Shown here: one piece after another, positions 24,473-35,649 of the stretch
Layout of the letters: every line of letters begins with the position of its first letter
How positions within the stretch are numbered: the stretch's first letter is position 1
Source of the DNA: Apiospora phragmitis
Lineage: Eukaryota; Ascomycota; Sordariomycetes; Amphisphaeriales; Apiosporaceae
Assembly (NCBI GenBank): GCA_038363925.1
Contig: JAQQWL010000006.1
Span: forward strand, 3,638,501 to 3,702,500
DNA: 64,000 nt
Reading direction: 5' to 3'
Program-made: the position numbers and the translations under genes
The notes under the pieces: generated by a model
The model's database searches: none
The model's input: the letters and a program-made list of their open reading frames with translations, nothing else
Told to the model about the DNA's origin: nothing

Positions 24473-25162
24473 TTGTGATGAACGACCACCGCGTTAGCTG
24501 AATGGTCTATGTGGGTCGGTAGAAGATTATCCTATTCATGTTAGAAACGAGGCATATACGAGACAGTTGTATTTGGTTGTGATCTGGCGTTTCCCTGTAC
24601 TGATGATTTACTGAGAGCTCGGTCTATGTAGGCGCTGTAGGTGCTGGGGGAGGGACCCATACGATTATGGGTGGGCTGTGGATAGGCATGGGAAGCCATG
24701 GTTTGGTATATTTTCTTTGTACTTTGGGTTTTGACGATTATACCCTCTTCTTCATCCTTCCGGATATCTTCTCAGTTTTCGGTGAAGCGCGGTTTCGTTT
24801 CTCAAGAGTCATGCTGGTTTGAATATATCCTGTATTTTGCAGAAGGAAATTTAACGCTTGAATACGGAATTTTGTGATGTGAAAATGCCACCCTTCCTTG
24901 AAGACGCCGAACGGATCAGAAGGCTATGAATATGATGCTACCCCCTCATATGAACCTGTCCATTGCCGACTAGTCTCCATTGATTCCCCCTGAAATGCAT
25001 ATGTAGATGCAGAAATGCTTCATGAATGCTGGTGTACGTAAACATAGGTATATATGAGTTAATCCCCTTTTCTTTGGCCAGCCAATGGGATCGGGCAAGA
25101 TAGAGACCGCACCCTCTTTCTTATTATGTTTTTGGTTTTCTTTTTCCGTTCGGTCAACTACA
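24473..25162. other. Convergent intergenic region
   Basis: 3' flanks of the Ndt80-type gene (+) and the hexokinase gene (-). No coding region or RNA gene recognised. Confidence 0.5.
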
Positions 25163-26936
25163 CTACTGTACTCCTTGCTCGCCGTCGGTACAGGCCAGCG
25201 CCACGGCGGCGCCGAGGATCGAGCTCTCGAGCGCGGGCACGAGCTCGATGGCGCCCCGATGCGTGTTCTGCCCGTCGACTAGCCGGTCGAGGTAGCGTTG
25301 GCAATAGGATTGGTAGGCCGGGTAGTGCTCGATGACGGAGCCGTTGAAGGCGACCATGGTGCGCTCGAGGGCGTGCTCGGCCGCGGCCTCGGCCACCAGC
25401 GTGGTGTTCTGTTGGGTGGTGGCGTTGATGTACTCGGCCTCGGTCTCGTGCCGCACCTCCCACAGCGAGAAGACCGAGGCGGCGAGCAGGGCGGCTGAGC
25501 GCCGCGAGATGAAGGAGGCGAGGGCCCGGATCGCGGTTAGGTCGGATATGGTGGGTTTTACAGTGGACGGGTGCGTGGCGGCGAAATAGGGGAGGCGGTG
25601 TCGAAGGTGGGGGTTTGGTCACTAGGGAAATAGAAGAGTTAGTGTCTTTTGCTGAAAAGTCCACGTCCATAGAAAGAACTTACGCTTCGATCTTAGATAA
25701 AGTTGCTGTGTCGAGAGAGTACGGTTTCTCCAGTGATGGGGGTACGACGCCACCGAGCAATCCAGTCTCCTCGATAGCTTCGATCAAGGCGAACCTGCAG
25801 ATTTCGCCCAGGTAGAAACCGGCGACAAAATGCTCCAAGGGCTGGAAGTCCGGCCTCGGGTGTGCTGCGCTCAGAAGCTTGTCCCACCGTGTCATGGGCA
25901 ATATGCCCTTCCCAAACATACCCAGCTCGGTATTTACTATAACGTGGCTGGCTGAGTCGAACCACGCGTCTGGGCGCTTTCCAAACTTCCCCCGGCCAAA
26001 GGCGGAGACAGGTAGGTGAACCGCGATGTTGGTACCGGTTCCAAGAATCAGACCGAACCTTGTAGACGAATGCACGTAGGCTTGGGATAGCAGTGTTGCT
26101 GACCCATCATTCACGATGGCGCCCAGTTGAACGTTTAGACCAGCGTTCTTGCACGCATTCTCCAGGATGGCGCCAAGGTCTTGGCCCAATAACCCATCTG
26201 TTGCGAGAAACCCCTTTCCCATGCCCAATAGCAGACCACTCCCTAATGATGTTTGCCTAATTGATTCAGGATGTTAGTTGGAACCGGTTTTATTACGAAG
26301 ATTCTGGATAGAAAAAACATCTTACTCTACTGGGAAACTCCATGCTAAGCCCATGAGTATCGGGCTTTGAGGGTCGCGCCCCTGTGTGTCGCCCTCCGAG
26401 AGCACGTCCTTGATGCGCGCGGCCATCCAGTCGAAGAAGGCCATTCCCTCGAGGAGCTTAAGCTCAGGGGTGATCTTGAAAGTATCGATCCGGACGATGC
26501 TGCATTCACGCCCCGGCATCTCCCGGCCCCGCAGCTCGACCAATGCCACCCGCAAGGTCGAACCGCCGACATCCAGGGCCAAGTACTGGCCCGTCTCTTT
26601 GCCCGACGGCAAGAGATGGTTGTAGGAGGGCAGCATGCACTCGGCGCGGCTCTGCATCCGCTCCCGGAACTGCAGCTTCAGTTGTGACGAAAAGTCGTTC
26701 AGCCGGTCGCCCTCGAGGGGGCCCATCAAGAGCGCTTCCGCCTCCTTCAGAAAGTCCTCGATGGTCCTCGACCTCGACTGTAGCGGTTCTCCGTTGACAT
26801 GATGCTCCTTCAGCACGGCTGGACTTATCCAGAAGGCCAAGAGGGCCTCCAAGAAGGACCGACCGCGGACCAGGGTCTTCAGGGCTGATAACATGGCTCT
26901 CCGCAGAATTGTCATGGCGGAAGTGAATGACTGCAT
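25163..26936 (-). CDS. hxk3: Hexokinase-family N-acetylglucosamine kinase
   Basis: Exons complement(25163..25621, 25684..26256, 26326..26936); about 547 aa. Cytosolic ATP-dependent sugar kinase of the hexokinase fold, expected to make GlcNAc-6-P, the first intracellular step. Seen in order: phosphate-1 motif YLALDVGGSTLRVALVEL, sugar-binding region LAWSFPVEQTSLGSG and MGKGF, AIVNDGSATLL, phosphate-2 motif LILGTGTNIAV, the Glu-containing VNTELGMFG, and the C-terminal adenosine region MVAFNGSVIEHYPAYQ. NDGSATLL in place of the NDTVGTL of glucose hexokinases and the GlcNAc cluster setting favour the GlcNAc-kinase branch (Candida Hxk1, Trichoderma Hxk3). Its specificity is inferred. One base is missing in exon 3 near 25580-25590 (C run before TATTTCGCC). 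With one base added the length is divisible by three. Convergent with ron1, divergent from dam1. Confidence 0.87.
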
Positions 26937-29120
26937 GGCATTGGGGATGAAAATGGAGAGCCCTGCCGATCTTTAAAAGCCAGAGAGAGCTTCTTAAGTC
27001 ATGTAACTATGTGTATGTACGTCGTAATGGGGGGAGGGAAGGCACTATCCAGGTATGCGAATAGGTATGGAGAACGTGACAACAATAGCCATTTCCACCA
27101 CAGACGAGGCGATCTCGGGACGGAGAGGTGGTGTTTGGTGGTGCGTCAAGATTCGTATAGACTGGGGCGGGATGAATGGAACATGCCGATCCGATCGAGG
27201 TATGGGATGGTATGTGTGAGAGACAACAATAGCAACAACAATATCGAGTGAAGGTAGGAGGAGGTACTGCTCCTGTCGGTCAGTACGGGATGTATGTCTG
27301 AAGACACCACCATTACCGAACACGAACGCCAACAGTGGCTGCAGGTTGGTTACAGACAAGCAGGTCCACGGGGGAAAACAAATTAACGGTTCACCAATAG
27401 ACCCGTGCGAATTGACAACGACACGAGTCGGATCAGAGGGTAAGGCAGTGATGCAGTGAGATGCAGCAGGTCCAGCTCCTAAGTAATTATATTTTAATTA
27501 GCCGTATTGCGAATGTCGCAGAGGATGGATGCCATCAACCACCAAGGGAAGGGGCTCGTAACAGCGGGATGCGATGCACATGCACGTACGCACACAACAC
27601 CTAATAACAAACACCCTCTATCTGTTTTGGCCTAGTCGATGAGTCGTTTTTGGTGGCTGACGATCGAATAGGCTTGGCGTAGGACATTGAGGGCCTTCCT
27701 TGCGTGGTCATGGTATTTTCCAGATGTCGATGTCGAGATGTAACGTTGTAAGAGCCATCAGTCCAGAGTGGACTCGCTTGTTGGATGGGGGTCTTTTTCT
27801 TTCTGGCCGGGATCTGGAAACGTTAACTAGATTGCGGCTAGAACATGCGAATTGATAGCCCAAAAGGGTCCAAAGTGGTAAGGGATCATCACTCCTGCAG
27901 GGCGCCCACAAGTTGCAAGTTTGCAACTCTGTCGCTTAGCCTAAAGCCTTGGAGCTGATGCTTGAGTGGCGGAGGAGGAGAACGAACAGGCACACAATGT
28001 TTACAACACCATCAACCCCATCCCTTTCCGATTGCACCGGTAAATCTCAGCGTCACATTTCTGGCTTGCTTACGGAGAATATACGGAGTATTGAGGATGG
28101 ATAAACAGAAATGTGCATTTGTAAAGTAGGTAGATTGGATTACTATTAGAAATTGAAGGTCTCCCCGCTTGATGCGGCTCAAGTCTCTTCACGAAGGGCG
28201 GCGCGTCAAGATAGAAGTATATGTAGCTGTGCTTCCCACCCAATATATTCCTTCGTTGCCTCTCACCTCTGACTGTCTTAGATGATCGATGCCAACCAAC
28301 GGCTATCAATTGGTCTATTGGGTTGTTGGACTTTTTCGGTTCCTTTTACAGAAAAGCCATGGACCAACCAGCACGCACCTTGAGGAATCCCGCAATGGAG
28401 GGGTTGAGGGGCCATCTTACCAGTTGTGGAGAGCTGTAACTTCACCACATACAACGTTCATCTGGTCAGTCCCCCGATTGCCTGTTACCTTCCTACAACG
28501 ATCCCTTATTATTATTGTCCTGCTGTACGTAATGCACAACTGACACAGAGGTCGTGCACCAAGGTACCGCATATCTATTACTCATACTCATATCGGTCGC
28601 TGTCAAACAACCTGATTACATGTGTTTCTTCCCACTGTGGAGACCCGGTGCAAACCGGCGAAAACGTTCCATCTTATCGGGATGGCTTGGGGTCGAGCGC
28701 CGGCTGGTTCGGTAGGATGACTATGATGAGAGCGGGCACCTCCAATGATGCTATGCCTGCCCCTCCACATGCCACACCAGGGAGCGAACCTTGAGGTAAT
28801 CCATGCATGGCGAATGGGATGAGTACGTGGGGAGGGCCTTGTCAGTGTTTCGCCCGACTGGTGATACATGGAGTACCTAGAAAGAGATGGGCGTAGAATT
28901 TATTTGCCTTTCGGTAGATCCCTTTTCATGCTGACGATTTCCCGCGAAGCTTCCAGTGAACTATGAACTGAACTGCTATTTCTACCATTTATCAGAGTAC
29001 AGCAACAACCCATTTTCCAGTATCAGTGATCCTGAAGATTCTCTACATACCGACCCCTTACTGCTATTCACTGTTTGTAACAAGTCTTGTTGCCGGATCC
29101 GGTAACCGCTACCACCCACC
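26937..29120. other. 2.2-kb divergent promoter region of the kinase and deaminase genes
   Basis: No supported coding frame. It lies between the start codons of two GlcNAc-pathway genes that point apart, so it should carry both promoters. I see no tandem repeat or RNA gene. Confidence 0.5.
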
Positions 29121-30587
29121 ATGAGACTCATCATCCGCGACGATGCCGAGCTTGCCAGCTCCTATGTGGCAGACTATATCATTGACAGAATCAAGCACTT
29201 CAACCCTACAGCAGCACACCCCTTCGTCCTCGGCCTGCCCACAGGCTCGAGTCCCATGGGCGTTTATAAAACCTTGGTTCAGAGATACAAGGCTGGCCTG
29301 GTATGTCCTAACAGCTCTCAGTCGCATTGTCCAATAGATATACTTACTAACGGATTATCAGATCTCCTTTGAAAATGTCGTCACTTTTAACATGGTAGGC
29401 TTGCCTTAGAATAGACTAAGCAACAGCTGTTGCGTTGCAAACGGCGACTTATACTAAACCCCCACTTCGTAGGACGAGTACGTCGGGCTCCCGCGGGATC
29501 ACCCCGAGAGCTACCATTCCTTCATGTGGAAGCACTTCTTCGCCCACGTCAACGTGAAGCCGCACAACGTCCACATCCTGGACGGCAACGCGGCGAACCT
29601 CGAGGCCGAGTGCGTGCGGTACGAGGAGAAGATCAAGGCCGCCGGCGGCATCGACCTCTTCCTCGGCGGCATCGGCGAGGACGGCCACATCGCCTTCAAC
29701 GAACCCGGCTCCAGTCTGGCGTCCCGGACCCGCGTCAAGACGCTCGCGTACGACACCATCCTGGCCAACTCGCGCTTCTTCGATAACGACGTCTCCAAGG
29801 TGCCCCGCATGGCCCTCACGGTGGGCGTCCAGACCGTGCTGGAGGCGCGCGAGGTCGTCGTCATCATCCTCGGCGCGCGCAAGGCCCTCGCGCTGCAGAA
29901 GTGCGTCGAGCAGGGCGTCAACCACATGTGGACGCTGTCCAGCCTCCAGCTGCACCCGCACCCCATGATCGTCGTCGACGAAGACGCCACCCTGGAGCTG
30001 CAGGTCAAGACCGTCAAGGTATGAGTTTACTATACGACAACAACCCACCCCCTTAAGAACCCCCAACCCTGCGTTCCGATTTTTTCTTCTTCATCCCCTG
30101 AATTCTAACCAAACGGTTGTGGAAACAACAGTACTTCAAGAGCATCGAGCTCGTCGCGCGCGCGCAGGGCTTCGAGCAGATCCTCCCGTCCACGATCCGG
30201 ACGGGCCAGGCCTCGATCCCCAAGACGGTCGTCGAGGAGATCGCGCCTTCCTCGCCCACCATCATCTCGTCGCCGACCATCCTGCAGCCGCAGCCGGTGA
30301 CGTCGCGCCTGCTGCGCGCGAGCCCGGCGACCGAGTACCCCGTGCGGTCGGTGTCGCCGGACCTGGACCTGGTGCCCGACCGCATGGCCGACCGCGTGGG
30401 CGTGCCCGACATCACGCGCCGCCTCACTCCGAACCCGGAGCCGTCGCTGCTGCACCGCAGCGGCAGCAGCGCCGACCTCGTGCCCGACCGCATGGCGGAG
30501 CGCGTCAAGGGCATCCCCGACATCACGCGCCGGTTGACGCCAAATCCCGAGCAGCAGCAGCAGCGTGTTGCCAGCGTCGGGGCGTGA
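29121..30587 (+). CDS. dam1: Glucosamine-6-phosphate deaminase with repeated C-terminal extension
   Basis: Exons 29121..29300, 29362..29394 (a 33-nt exon), 29473..30018, 30132..30587; 404 aa, frame intact. It converts glucosamine-6-P to fructose-6-P and ammonia. NagB-family features: [37 protein letters not shown] (phosphate loop), [20 protein letters not shown] (DEY motif with catalytic Asp), [20 protein letters not shown] (catalytic His-Glu region), and [20 protein letters not shown]. The catalytic domain ends near residue 265. After it come about 140 residues not needed for catalysis, with two copies of a 25-26-aa unit ([22 protein letters not shown]) and a terminal Q run. The function of the extension is unknown. 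Last gene of the GlcNAc cluster. Confidence 0.93.
30366..30551 (+). repeat. Two-copy coding repeat in the deaminase C-terminus
   Basis: Copies at 30366..30440 (25 codons) and 30474..30551 (26 codons), separated by an 11-codon spacer. At protein level they match except for three positions and one inserted residue. Both contain VPDRMA and [12 protein letters not shown]. Confidence 0.85.
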
Positions 30588-33085
30588 GGACTTGGTCTGG
30601 TTAGTTAACGGCTGGGGCTGCACTGAGGTCCCCCCTTTTCTCCAATTCTTCGTTTCTGGGCTGGGCATCTCTTGAAGGTTAGGAAAGGGGCAGCCGGAGT
30701 TTTGGTCTATGACCACAAGTTGTGTTTTTCCTCTCCACGACAAAGTGCCATTTGCCTTTTTTGTGGTTCCAGAGAGTATCCCGTCTCCGTCCGGTCGTTC
30801 TGAAAGGGGTGGACTCACTATACCAGTTGAACAAAACTCACACATCGCGAAGTCTGAAGATTGCCATAGACGAAGCTATGTACCTACCTACATGCTAGGT
30901 CGACAGCGAAAAAGCTAAATGTAGGTATCAACTTGGATTAGCCGGGAATGCCATGTTAAGAAGTTAGATACCCCTAAAGAGACACGCTTTCAAAGACCTG
31001 TATCAACATGAACGTAGCTGCTTCATTTTGATTGCATACTTCTGTGCTCTGTAAGTGTCAAAGCTTTTCAGTAGGCACTGTCAGGCAGTGCGGCCTCCAC
31101 ATTAGCGTAACTTGCCCCGCGATTCCAGCGAGATTAGCGCTCACATTCAGAGTCAGTAAGGCCCCCTCCATGCCATGCAACGCTACAACCGTCCATATTG
31201 ATATCATTAGGCGCTTAGACAACAAACTATTGGTGGACTTAGAATTGGAAAAGAGCAGTGTTGATTATGGCAGCAAGTCCGACAACCATGACTTATTTAA
31301 CACCACCAGTGCTCAAGTAGTCTCAGATGCACAAGAGATGGTCATAGGTTAAGTATGTATGTCCTGGCAAACCTGGCTGGGTTAAGGTTAACTCATGAGC
31401 TTGGCGAATACTTAAGAAAAGCGGAGAGAACTCGTGAATTCCAGGTTATCTTACTCAATTGCCGGATGCCATGCTGGCGGAGCAATCCACAACGGTTCCT
31501 ACCTAACCCTACTGCATATCGTTCGCTACAGCTGAACTTGCAGTCATGGGTGCTCGACTCTCTTGCTTCAATCTGGAAGGAGGATTGTATACTCTCGACC
31601 TCTCACCGTATTTACCACGTTCGTATCGCCTTTCACATGCTCTGTCTCCGTTCGTCCCCGTCCCCTCTCCGTTCTGGCCATGCGCCCGCTACAGACGGAG
31701 GGATATCACGTTCTGGGAAGGTCACTTCCAGATTCTAGATTGCATCTCACATAGCACATGCCATATCATATCATCTTGCGCCCAGCATCGTGTTCTGCCT
31801 TATCGTCATGCCCTACATTCAAGAGCCACAATTTCAGTTACCTGCGTTGGCGGGTGCAACTCCGGGAACAGGATCCCATCTCCAACACAATGCAACATTA
31901 GCAAGCACTACTACTCTAGTATTTGGTCAATCGGCCTTAAGCGCGTGTCGCATCGGAGTGGAGGCTTCGCGGTCATCATCTAATCTGATCTGCCTGTCCG
32001 CTCCCTGCATTTACATCACAAAATGCGACACAACTGTAGACAAATTGGTACAATGTTGGCGCTCGAGAAAGCCTTTCTGCGGATCGTATTAGACCCCCGT
32101 TGGAACTTGCTCGTTCACTGATAATTACTTACTTATCTAACACGTACGCTTGGCCTGGTCTCAGCGTAGAGAAGAGACAAGACGAGACGCAGGTCTGGCA
32201 GAGAATGGGTAGCGGCAGAGAGCAATTGTGAGCCCTGACTACCAACGCGTATTAGATCATATGCTCTCATGATCTCAGCTGAGGTGTTATCAGAGTCTCA
32301 GTACCCGAAGTCAAGTGGCTTCGGCGGTGCTGCAAGTACCTGACTAGGTCGTTCTTGTTTACCAACCTCGCGCCCGCCGAACCATGCAATTTCCGCCCTC
32401 CTCCCGTGGCGGCAGCGAATCATATTCACCTTCCTCCGGCCCTCGCCATAACCAATGATCTGCACATCTCAGGCCTGATTAACCAGGGGTTGCGCGTCTC
32501 TGGCCAATAGGCACCAACAACTCCCCATCAGCTGCCAGTTATGAGATGTGTAAGTACAGGATTTATTGCCCAACAACGCTGCGGGGGTCGCATCGTCTAA
32601 CGTACGAAGCAAGCATTTGACCGGCTCGGTTGTACAGGTTCCTGATTCGGATATTGTGTGCCTGGCGACGCAGCGCTTGAGGACAGGGACGCATAGTGTG
32701 TGATCCACCAGCGAAGCTTGACGCAACCTGGGCAGCTGCTCCTTTAGGCACACGCCTCGCGATACAAAAGAGACATCACCGCCGATGTTGCATTTCGGAG
32801 AGGGAAAACTCCATATTGACTTGACATATTGAAGATTGCTGCCGAAACTGCAGTTAATCATGGCATGCTAACTCACGGAACCCGCGGAACCCCCTAAATA
32901 CTGCGTGGACAGATCCGTCTGCTGTTCTCCAAGCATAAGCCAGTTCAAACCCAATCCATATACCCACAGTTCATAAGAGCTCGATTGAGCTGATAAGCCG
33001 TGGAAGCCCCTTCCTTCACAGGGCAAAAGTCCCCTGGCCTCTTCGTCCAACGGGTCATCTCTTCTCCCCCATCGCCTTCGTCAGC
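30588..33085. other. Intergenic region between deaminase and ceramidase genes
   Basis: 2.5 kb with no frame that looks like a protein family. The longest open frames (about 31.3-32.1 kb) have no recognisable domain and poor codon character. This marks the right border of the GlcNAc cluster. No sugar-transporter gene is present on this side. Confidence 0.5.
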
Positions 33086-35582
33086 ATGGCTGGACGTTAC
33101 CAGCAGCAGAGCCTTGGGGCTCCCAGAAGAACCGTGCTTGCATTTCTCTCCATATTCGCTCTATTATTACTCGGTCTATTCGCCGCAACCAACTTCAACG
33201 AAGCAGGCCAACGCAGTCTCAAAGCGAAGCAAGCAGCCAACGATATTCGTTCTTCCACGGAGGCACGCGCCAAGGCAACAGGTGACAAGTATCTGCTCGG
33301 CGTAGGTAAAGCGGATATCACTGGACCCGTCGTCGAGATCAACTTTGCGGGATATGCCAGTCTGCCTCAGGTCGGTTCCGGCTTGCGCCAGCGTATCTAC
33401 TCGCGGGCCTTCATTGTTGGAGACGTCAACAAGCCCAGTGATCGTTTCGTCTATCTAGTTCTTGACACTCAGGGTGGCGACACTGCTGTGAGATATGGCA
33501 TTCTGGAGGGACTGGCAGCATTGGGAGGGGACTATGCCATGTATGGCCAGTCCAATGTCGCAGTTACTGCTACGCATTCCCACTCCGGACCTGGGGCTTG
33601 GTTCAACTACCTGTTACCGCAAATCACCAGTCTGGGCTTCAGCAAACAAAGTTACCAGGCCGTCGTAGATGGCGCCGTTCTCTCCATTAAGAGGGCTCAT
33701 GAGTCTATGCAAGAGGTTAGCATTCTCAAGCTCATGATTATTCTGACTGCTGGGATCACGTTAGCTAACAGTAATCGCGACAGGGTTACCTCGATATTGG
33801 TATAATTCTTGTGCTCCAAGCTGTATTTCGTTGGCTAACTAGCACTAGGTACCGTGGATATTGATGATGGTAACTTGAGCCGCAGTCTCTACGCCTATCT
33901 GGCAAACCCAGAGTCCGAAAGGTCCAGGTTCTCCAGTGATGTAGACAAGGAGATGACTGTTCTCAAATTCAAACGTGCTTCTGATAGCAAGAACATTGGT
34001 GTGCTCTCTTGGTATGCTGTACATGGTACTTCGATGCTGGAGAACAACACACATGTTTCTGGTGACAACAAGGGAGTTGCGGCGACCATGTTTGAGAAGG
34101 CGATGAAGGATGACGCCTCGGCAGCACCCGGATTTGTGGCCGGATTCTCCCAGGCTAATGTCGGTGACACCACACCCAACGTTCTAGGGGCTTAGTAAGT
34201 CGTCATCGGGAAAACATATAGTACCTGGATGATTACTAACATACCCAGCTGCGATGATGGATCGGGTGCCATGTGCAGCCTCGAGAACAGCACATGCGCC
34301 GACGGTAAATCTCAATCATGCCATGGTAGAGGACCCCTATTCCAGAACGTCGATCTCGGCGTAAGTAGCTGTTATGAGATGGGAAGGCGTCAGTATGCTG
34401 GGGCGAGATCTGCATATGTAAGAGACCCCTATGATGATACCCATTCGCACAAACTAACCAGTATCAGGACTCGCTTGCTTCTTCTGGCACACCGGTCGTT
34501 GGTTCGACGGTGAAGTCCTTCCACTTCTACCAAGATATGCAGTATTACGAGTTCCCCTAAAAGATGGACGCATGGTGCAAACATGCCCCGCCGCGCTGGG
34601 CTACTCTTTTGCTGCTGGCACCACGGACGGTCCCGGTGCGTTTGATTTTACGCAGAATGATCCTGGTAATCCCAATGCGTCGCCACTATGGGCGATTGTC
34701 AAAGGAATCTTGAGGGAGCCTACTGCGAAGCAGAAAGCCTGCCAGCAACCAAAGCCCGTGCTGCTCGACGTCGGCGAGTTGAATACCCCTTACGCATGGT
34801 CGCCCAATATCGTCGATATGCAGCTGCTGCGCGTGGGTCAGTTCATCATCATCGTCAGCCCGAGCGAGGCGACTACCATGTCAGGGCGTCGTTGGCGTGC
34901 CGCTGTCAAGGATGCTGCTGCGTCGGAGTTCCTCCAGGACACTGAGCCCGTGGTCGTCTTGGGCGGCCCTGCGAATACCTACGCTCACTACCTCGCCACG
35001 CCAGAAGAGTATGGCATCCAACGCTACGAAGGCGCCTCCACCTTGTTCGGCCAGTGGCAACTGCCCGCTTACATCAACCTGACGGTGAGCAACATCGGAT
35101 ACATAGCCCCGACAGCTACCAACGCGCCGCCGCCGGGCCCGTCCCCGCCCGACAACCGCGCCAATTCCCTCTCGCTCATTACGGGGGTTGTCAATGACAA
35201 CGCGCCCATCGGCAAGAAGTTTGGCGACTGCACGACACAGCCGTCGCCTACCTATGCCCGGGGCGCCGTCGTCAACGCCACCTTTGTCGGGGCCAACCCC
35301 CGCAACAACCTGCGCCTCGAGGGGACGTTTGCCGCCATTGAGAAGCAGGACGGCAACAACGGCTGGGTGCAGGTGCGCGACGACAGCGACTGGGACCTCG
35401 TGTACACGTGGACGCGCACGGATTCGATCCTCGGGTTCAGCGACGTCGTCATCAGCTGGGAGACCGGGCTAAACGCCGAGCCCGGTACTTACCGGACCAG
35501 ATACTTTGGGGATGCGAAGGCGTTGCTTGGGGGTGGCATTACCGCATTCGAAGGGGTTAGTGATGCCTTTACAATCACGTAG
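33086..35582 (+). CDS. Neutral/alkaline non-lysosomal ceramidase
   Basis: Exons 33086..33715, 33784..33799 (16-nt microexon), 33849..34194, 34249..34417, 34468..35582; about 758 aa. It hydrolyses the amide bond of ceramide to sphingosine and fatty acid. An N-terminal signal anchor (VLAFLSIFALLLLGLFAA, about 17-34) suggests a secretory or membrane location. Family features: YLLGVGKADITGPVVEINFAGY, VTATHSHSGPGAW (zinc His pair), SWYAVHGTSM, FSQANVGDTTPNVLG (active-site loop), CHGRGPLFQ, TCPAALGYSFAAGTTDGPG, and the C-terminal beta-sandwich domain (about 590-758). The position normally held by the nucleophile Ser in the GD-x-S-P-N loop is Thr here. One C is missing in the run at 34554-34557 (YEFP then stop; CTA AAA GAT follows if one C is added). 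The corrected length is a multiple of three. Confidence 0.9.
33784..33799 (+). other. 16-nt microexon of the ceramidase gene
   Basis: It codes YLDI within the conserved stretch MQEGYLDIGTVDIDDGNL. It is bounded by CAG on the left and GTATAA on the right, and the adjoining introns are 68 and 49 nt. Without it the conserved reading is lost. Confidence 0.75.
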
Positions 35583-35649
35583 GGTAGGAGCATAATGGGT
35601 AGGTAATAATCTGGAGACAATCTAGTCCAATTAATTTAACTGTATATGC

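Noticed and set aside
24860..24880. Ndt80-type (CRCAAAW) sites near the cluster genes, e.g. TTTTGTGA near 24870 and CCACAAAA near 30752
   Set aside because: They are downstream of genes, not in the divergent promoters, and such short matches are expected by chance.
31032..32092. Overlapping open frames of 100-145 codons between the deaminase and ceramidase
   Set aside because: No domain, no family likeness and no plausible splicing between them.
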